A stretch of DNA of 64,000 bases from Pseudomonadota bacterium. Its GTDB lineage: Bacteria > Pseudomonadota > Gammaproteobacteria > Burkholderiales > Methylophilaceae. A program made the translations under genes and the position numbers. The stretch lies in the NCBI GenBank assembly GCA_020053735.1, contig JAGVMP010000019.1, positions 224,583-288,582 on the forward strand. The letters are read 5' to 3'. Positions 60,340 to 64,000 of this stretch are shown here, one piece after another (the first letter of the stretch is position 1; each line of letters starts with the position of its first letter). The notes under the pieces are model-generated. The model saw only the letters and a list, made by a program, of their open reading frames with translations. It did no database searches and was not told the DNA's origin.

Positions 60340-61263
60340 ATGTCATCTATGACAAATTCACCCGATGCGCTAAACCATTTTCTTTTCGAAGATAAACTGA
60401 ATCACCCTACGCCGATTCGCGGCAACTTAGTGCATTTAAATCAAACATTCACGCTTGCTATGCAGCACCAAACCTTGCCCAATGTGTTAAAAATAGCATT
60501 GGGTGAGCTGATGGCGGCTAGCGCCTTGCTATCTGCCACGCTAAAAATGGATGGTGTGCTGGTGTTGCAATTGCAAAGCAAAGGTGCACTTAAACTATTG
60601 GTGGTTGAGTGCAGCCAAGTTTTAAATTTTGGGCTGCATCTGCGGGCTACCGCCAAGTGGGACGAAACACTCACTACGGAAATGGAAAGCTTTACATTTA
60701 TTGAGCTAGTCAAACATGGCCAGTTTGTCATTACCCTAGACCCGCAAGAAGGTGAACCTTACCAAGGTATTGTACCGATTGAAGGTGAGTCGATTGCTCA
60801 AATGCTGCAAAACTACATGCTGCGTTCACAGCAAATTGATACCTCGTTATGGCTGCATTGTGATGGCGAAAGCGCCAGTGGCATGCTACTGCAAAAGCTA
60901 CCTAGCCTAGGCGAACTGGATGCCGACGCGTGGAATCGCGTGAATATACTGGCAGACACTGTTACAGATGATGAGCTACAAAATCTAGCCCCAGAAACCT
61001 TACTCACACGTTTGTTTTCTGAAGAAGATGTACGACTATTTGAAGCAAAACCGACACAATTTAGATGCAGTTGCAGCAAGGCCAAAGTAGGCAATATGTT
61101 GCGCATGTTGGGCGCGGATGAGGTAAATAGTATTTTGGCCGAGCAAGGTTTAATTGAAGTAAATTGCGATTTCTGTAATAAGCACTATAGTTTTGATGCT
61201 GTGGATGCCGCGCAGATATTGGCTTCCAGCGATGCAATAAAGCCTAGCGTAGCGAAACACTAG
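60340..61263 (+). CDS. hslO: Redox-regulated chaperone Hsp33
   Basis: Hsp33 is a holdase activated by oxidation of its zinc site. The cysteines are C243-S-C245 in FRCSCSK and C276-x2-C279 in VNCDFCNKHY, the standard C-x-C and C-x2-C. The N-terminal domain includes LGELMAASALLSATLK. Length is 307 residues. A second ATG at 60349 is possible; neither has a clear ribosome binding site. The C-terminal tail after FDAVDAAQ is longer than usual and partly matches the palindromic repeat. Confidence 0.94.
   Translation: MSSMTNSPDALNHFLFEDKLNHPTPIRGNLVHLNQTFTLAMQHQTLPNVLKIALGELMAASALLSATLKMDGVLVLQLQSKGALKLLVVECSQVLNFGLHLRATAKWDETLTTEMESFTFIELVKHGQFVITLDPQEGEPYQGIVPIEGESIAQMLQNYMLRSQQIDTSLWLHCDGESASGMLLQKLPSLGELDADAWNRVNILADTVTDDELQNLAPETLLTRLFSEEDVRLFEAKPTQFRCSCSKAKVGNMLRMLGADEVNSILAEQGLIEVNCDFCNKHYSFDAVDAAQILASSDAIKPSVAKH
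61198..61232 (+). repeat. Borderline copy of the palindromic repeat at the hslO C-terminus
   Basis: It matches the consensus at 24 of 35 positions with the run GATATTGGCTT. The first part encodes FDAVDAAQ, which is native Hsp33 sequence, so some of the match is probably chance. Confidence 0.3.
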
Positions 61264-61288
61264 CGATTCTATTTAAAAATGTATTAGC

Positions 61289-61909
61289 TTACTTACAAGC
61301 AAAAGGCAAGAATTTAGGGTCAATATTGGTTTTGTTAGCCCCCATTAAAACCATTTTAGCTGGAGCTGGTGCATTACCACACACCCATGCCACAGGCACT
61401 GCCTGAGATTCTTCAATGACTGCTGGGCGAAAGGATAAAACCTTGCCTTGCAATATACTGCGGGCTTTGTTGCCAAACGTCATATGAATCACGCCTTGGT
61501 CTACAACTAACGCACTAATTAAATTACTCACCACTTTATCTGCTGCGGGCAAGCCTGCTTCCTTGTTATCTGCTGGCAAAGTTTTAGTGGCTTTCCACTG
61601 CGCGGCAGCTGGTTCTTTTGCTGCTTCAGCTAAGGGAATGGCTGCCGCCACTTCCTCTCTGATAATTCGCTCGATGCCAGATGGAATCGCAATCATCGCT
61701 AAGATAGCTAATATTGCTACTACCACCATCATCTCAACGACAGTAAAACCCAGCATATGATGCATGAGCTTCATTTTGGCATGGCTGCAAGCCTTACGTG
61801 TATTGACTTTCGCGTATGAATAAGCAGCTTTAGCTGCTATATTCTGCGGTGATGCCAAGCACTGGTACAGAGGCATTGTATTTTCTCGTGTATTTTTTAA
61901 TTGGGCCAT
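61289..61909 (-). CDS. Type IV prepilin with an extended leader
   Basis: A prepilin peptidase site lies at G54-F55 in MLGFTVVEMM, with the needed glutamate at mature position 5. A hydrophobic helix VVVAILAILAMIAIPS follows. Two C-terminal cysteines (AWVCGN and PFACK) probably form the pilin D-loop disulfide. It would be exported by type II/IV pilus machinery. The leader is unusual: about 54 residues from the ATG at 61909, which has AAAGGA at ideal distance. Inner ATGs (MKLMHHMLG at 61774) would give a normal short leader but lack a site. Residues of about 32-43 of the leader come from a palindromic-repeat copy. It lies 15 bases after the TrmH-family gene. Confidence 0.8.
   Translation of the reverse strand: MAQLKNTRENTMPLYQCLASPQNIAAKAAYSYAKVNTRKACSHAKMKLMHHMLGFTVVEMMVVVAILAILAMIAIPSGIERIIREEVAAAIPLAEAAKEPAAAQWKATKTLPADNKEAGLPAADKVVSNLISALVVDQGVIHMTFGNKARSILQGKVLSFRPAVIEESQAVPVAWVCGNAPAPAKMVLMGANKTNIDPKFLPFACK
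61782..61816 (+). repeat. Copy of the palindromic repeat in the prepilin leader
   Basis: It matches the consensus at 22 of 35 positions, with the unbroken left part CTGCAAGCCTTA. Read on the minus strand it gives YAKVNTRKACSH, in the same frame as the glnE, ABC-F and addB-like copies. Confidence 0.5.
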
Positions 61910-61924
61910 CGTTATCCTTTAATG

Positions 61925-62719
61925 TTAATTTAGGACTGTCATTTGCCGCATGCGTTCAAATAAACACACAGCCGTTGCTGCACCTGCGTTCAACGATTCT
62001 AAATTTTCATGCATGGGAATGCTCACTTGCTGGCTAGCGGCACTGATGATTTTGTCACTTAAACCTGCACCCTCGTTACCAATAATAAATGCTGTTGGTT
62101 TGCTTAAATCTAGAGTGTACAGCGATTTGCCGTTCATGGTAGTTGCATAGGTATTGCCAGCAAAATTTTGTATTAACGCTAGCAAATCTGCACCTTCAAT
62201 AATCGGCACATAAAACTGCGCCCCCTGCCCACCACGCAATGCCTTGGGCGACCAGGCATCGGTGCAACCCTTGCTTAAATATATTGCCTGCACGCCCGCG
62301 CCTAAAGCCGTTCTTAACATACTGCCCAAGTTACCTGGGTCTTGAATATCCTCTAGCATCAGCGCGAACTCTATTTTTTCTGGCGGCTGAACACCTGGCG
62401 TTTTAACTAATGCCAAAATACCAGTGCTGCTGGCTACTGGCGTTAATTCTGCAAACATCAGCGTTGGCAGCATGATGGTGTTCACGTCCGCCAGGTTTTG
62501 CATCAGATTAGTTGCCTCTAGCGAGCTTTTACCTTCGGGGATAATCACTAAATCAGGCTCGCCAAAGGTGGTGCAATAATCCTCAATTAGATGCACGCCA
62601 TCCAGTAGTGTTTTGCCTTGCGCGCGGCGCTCACGCGCATTATCCGCCAGCTTTTTAAGCTGTTTAAAAATGGGGTTATCGCGCGAAATAATATGCTTAA
62701 AAGATTGGTCTGTGCTCAT
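61925..62719 (-). CDS. TrmH/SpoU-family RNA 2'-O-methyltransferase
   Basis: This SPOUT methylase has a deep trefoil knot, seen from motif 1 DIQDPGNLGSMLRTA, motif 2 FIIGNEGAGLS and motif 3 ESLNAGAATAVCLFE. An N-terminal RNA-binding substrate domain carries NARERRAQGKTLLDG. Length is 264 residues. It belongs to the YsgA/RlmB-like group acting on rRNA or tRNA; the exact target base cannot be told. The prepilin gene follows at 15 bases. Confidence 0.88.
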   Translation of the reverse strand: MSTDQSFKHIISRDNPIFKQLKKLADNARERRAQGKTLLDGVHLIEDYCTTFGEPDLVIIPEGKSSLEATNLMQNLADVNTIMLPTLMFAELTPVASSTGILALVKTPGVQPPEKIEFALMLEDIQDPGNLGSMLRTALGAGVQAIYLSKGCTDAWSPKALRGGQGAQFYVPIIEGADLLALIQNFAGNTYATTMNGKSLYTLDLSKPTAFIIGNEGAGLSDKIISAASQQVSIPMHENLESLNAGAATAVCLFERMRQMTVLN

Positions 62720-62838
62720 ACCTGCATTCTAACGCAAGCACCTTATCTAATCTACGTGGTAAGCCACTTGTTCACTTGCAATATTAGGCATAAATTTTCG
62801 ATTGATTAAACCTTGCCTAAGTAGATTTTTATTTGCTT

Positions 62839-62844
62839 TATAAT
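62839..62844 (+). promoter_or_regulatory. Consensus -10 element placed for a leaderless message
   Basis: A perfect TATAAT ends six bases before the ATG of the rsuA-type gene, so transcription should begin at or next to the A of that ATG. The best -35 candidate is TTGCCT (62813-62818) with a long 20-base spacer. No ribosome binding site precedes the ATG. Confidence 0.45.
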
Positions 62845-62850
62845 ACGCAG

Positions 62851-63570
62851 ATGGCTAAAACACTCGATTTAGAACGCATTCTGAGCAAACAAGGTTTCGG
62901 CACTCGCAAGCAATGCCGCATCATGATTTTTAATGAAGAAATCACCGTCAATGGGGAAATGTGCGATGACCCAGACGCAGAATTTTCGCTGGAAAATTTA
63001 AGTTACACAGTTAAAGGCGAGGCTTGGGATTACAAAGAGAAATCCTATTTAATGATGCACAAACCCGCCAATTACGAATGCTCGCACAAAACCCAACATC
63101 ACCCGACTATTTATAGCTTGCTACCGCACCCGCTGGTTGAGCGCGACGTACAATGTATCGGCAGGTTAGATGAAGACACGACTGGGCTGATTTTGATTTC
63201 GGATGATGGTCAGTTTATTCACAAAATGAGCTCGCCCAAACACAAAGTGCCAAAAATTTACGAAGTCACTTGCAAACACCCTGTCTCAGAAGCTAATATC
63301 CATGCGCTGCTTGGTGGTGTTCAATTGCTTGATGAACCCGAAACAATCGCCGCATTAGCTGTAATACAAATCAGCGAGCGCGTCATCCACATGACCTTAG
63401 CCGAAGGAAAATACCACCAAGTAAAGCGCATGGTCGCCGCCATCAGCAACCGTGTGGAAGGTTTAAAGCGTATTCAAATTGGCGGTTTAAAATTACCTGA
63501 TGATTTAAAAGTGGGCGAATGGCGTTGGCTATCAGCTGATGATATAGGTAAACTAGTATCGACTTTTTAA
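62851..63570 (+). CDS. Pseudouridine synthase, RsuA/RluB/E/F family
   Basis: The enzyme isomerises uridine in rRNA. An N-terminal S4 domain (ERILSKQGFGTRKQC) is followed by the catalytic motif GRLDEDTTGLILIS with its aspartate, and by the closing GKYHQVKRMVAA. Length is 239 residues. Within the family it is closest in look to RsuA (16S U516), but RluE or RluF cannot be excluded. I use the ATG at 62851; a TTG at 62833 in the same frame lies upstream of the -10 element. Confidence 0.87.
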   Translation: MAKTLDLERILSKQGFGTRKQCRIMIFNEEITVNGEMCDDPDAEFSLENLSYTVKGEAWDYKEKSYLMMHKPANYECSHKTQHHPTIYSLLPHPLVERDVQCIGRLDEDTTGLILISDDGQFIHKMSSPKHKVPKIYEVTCKHPVSEANIHALLGGVQLLDEPETIAALAVIQISERVIHMTLAEGKYHQVKRMVAAISNRVEGLKRIQIGGLKLPDDLKVGEWRWLSADDIGKLVSTF

Positions 63571-63583
63571 CAGGTTAATTAAT

Positions 63584-63886
63584 ATGCTAAATAAAGAGAA
63601 TCTATTCTTTAAAATAGGTAGTGTAGTTATCGCATTGTCACCGAGCCTAATGATTTTAATATCGATTAGCTGGATAAAAAGTAATCACGCTAGCTTTTAT
63701 CCCGATTTTAGCGAGCTAGCTTGGTTTGAAATTTTGGTAACTTGCTTCGCAGCATTTTGGCAGCTTTGTGGAGTATATGCACTTATAACTTATTCCAATT
63801 ACGAAGTGTACTTAGAGACAAAAATAAAAAATCTAACAGAACATGAACGTCACCAAGCTAGAATAAATAACGGTGAATTGTATTAA
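63584..63886 (+). CDS. Small membrane protein of unknown function
   Basis: A 100-residue protein has two predicted membrane helices (IGSVVIALSPSLMILISISW and WFEILVTCFAAFWQLCGVYA) and a charged C-terminal tail. ACAGG precedes the ATG by about ten bases. It starts 14 bases after the pseudouridine synthase gene. I do not recognise it. Confidence 0.5.
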   Translation: MLNKENLFFKIGSVVIALSPSLMILISISWIKSNHASFYPDFSELAWFEILVTCFAAFWQLCGVYALITYSNYEVYLETKIKNLTEHERHQARINNGELY

Positions 63887-63901
63887 TAAATAGGGTCAGA
63901 C

Positions 63902-63993
63902 TGAGCTAACCCTGATTTGACGGACACTTTTTAAAAGAGGACAGTATTGAGCTAACCCTGATTTGACGGACACTTTTTAAAAGAGGACAGTAT
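63902..63993. repeat. Perfect 46-bp tandem duplication, likely edge of a mobile element
   Basis: Two identical 46-base units, each from TGAGCTAACCCTGATTTGAC to AGAGGACAGTAT, stand head to tail at 63902-63947 and 63948-63993. AATAGGGTCAGA just before them is often seen beside transposase genes. The window ends seven bases later, so the element itself is not visible. Confidence 0.7.
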
Positions 63994-64000
63994 AGTCCAA

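Overview
The window reads as chromosomal DNA of a moderately AT-rich betaproteobacterium. Gene density is high and nearly every gene is a housekeeping gene or a conserved hypothetical. Three things point to Betaproteobacteria: the EarP/arginine-type EF-P pair, the yhdP-nitrilase-tldD order, and the paired TIGR03623-type nuclease and UvrD-like helicase. A methylotroph of the Methylophilaceae (Methylotenera-like) is my best guess from overall character, not from a diagnostic gene. I see no rRNA, tRNA, CRISPR array or complete insertion sequence.

Layout. 1-9.7 kb: the N-terminal third of glnE, then acs, a WaaP-like kinase, prfC, three poorly characterised genes (one an alpha/beta hydrolase) and an ABC-F ATPase of the YheS type. 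9.9-18.6 kb: yhdP, a Nit1-type amidase and tldD run forward and meet efp, earP and a DUF3147 gene head-on. A terminator and a 118-bp imperfect palindrome fill the gap. 18.8-27.5 kb: a minus-strand copper/silver island with cusC (frameshifted), a metal-binding lipoprotein, cusB carrying a fused CusF domain, cusA, and four small secreted or membrane proteins rich in Cys, Met or His. 27.5-38.1 kb: greB, a small membrane protein, an AddB/AddA-like nuclease-helicase pair and mfd. 38.2-46.4 kb: rpiA, mltF, serS, rarA, lolA, ftsK. 46.5-51.2 kb: dps, trxB, a pirin, an Smr-domain gene, a HEPN-like gene and an excalibur-type gene. 51.3-56.4 kb: an ABC exporter, ispF-ispD, amtB and a hypothetical. 56.5-64 kb: a DUF3301 gene, gluQ, a TonB-dependent receptor, hslO, a type IV prepilin, a TrmH-family methylase, an RsuA-type pseudouridine synthase and a small membrane protein. 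The window ends in a 46-bp tandem repeat that looks like the edge of a mobile element.

Most interesting observation. A short palindromic sequence recurs across the window. It has 12-base arms GCTCTGCAAGCC and GGCTTGCAGAGC around an 11-base loop TTATGGATATT. One near-perfect copy is intergenic (51226-51260). At least six more lie inside unrelated protein genes (glnE, the ABC-F gene, addB-like, addA-like, gluQ, prepilin), with weaker candidates in mfd and hslO. The element is open in three reading frames, and different genes use different frames. Several coding copies therefore give related peptides (LQANTHEA, LQANTSEA, LQTNIHT), while others give unrelated ones (SASLMDIG, SWILASRA). This behaves like a small in-frame-inserting palindromic element, comparable in concept to the Rickettsia palindromic elements but much shorter. 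I do not recognise it as a described family.
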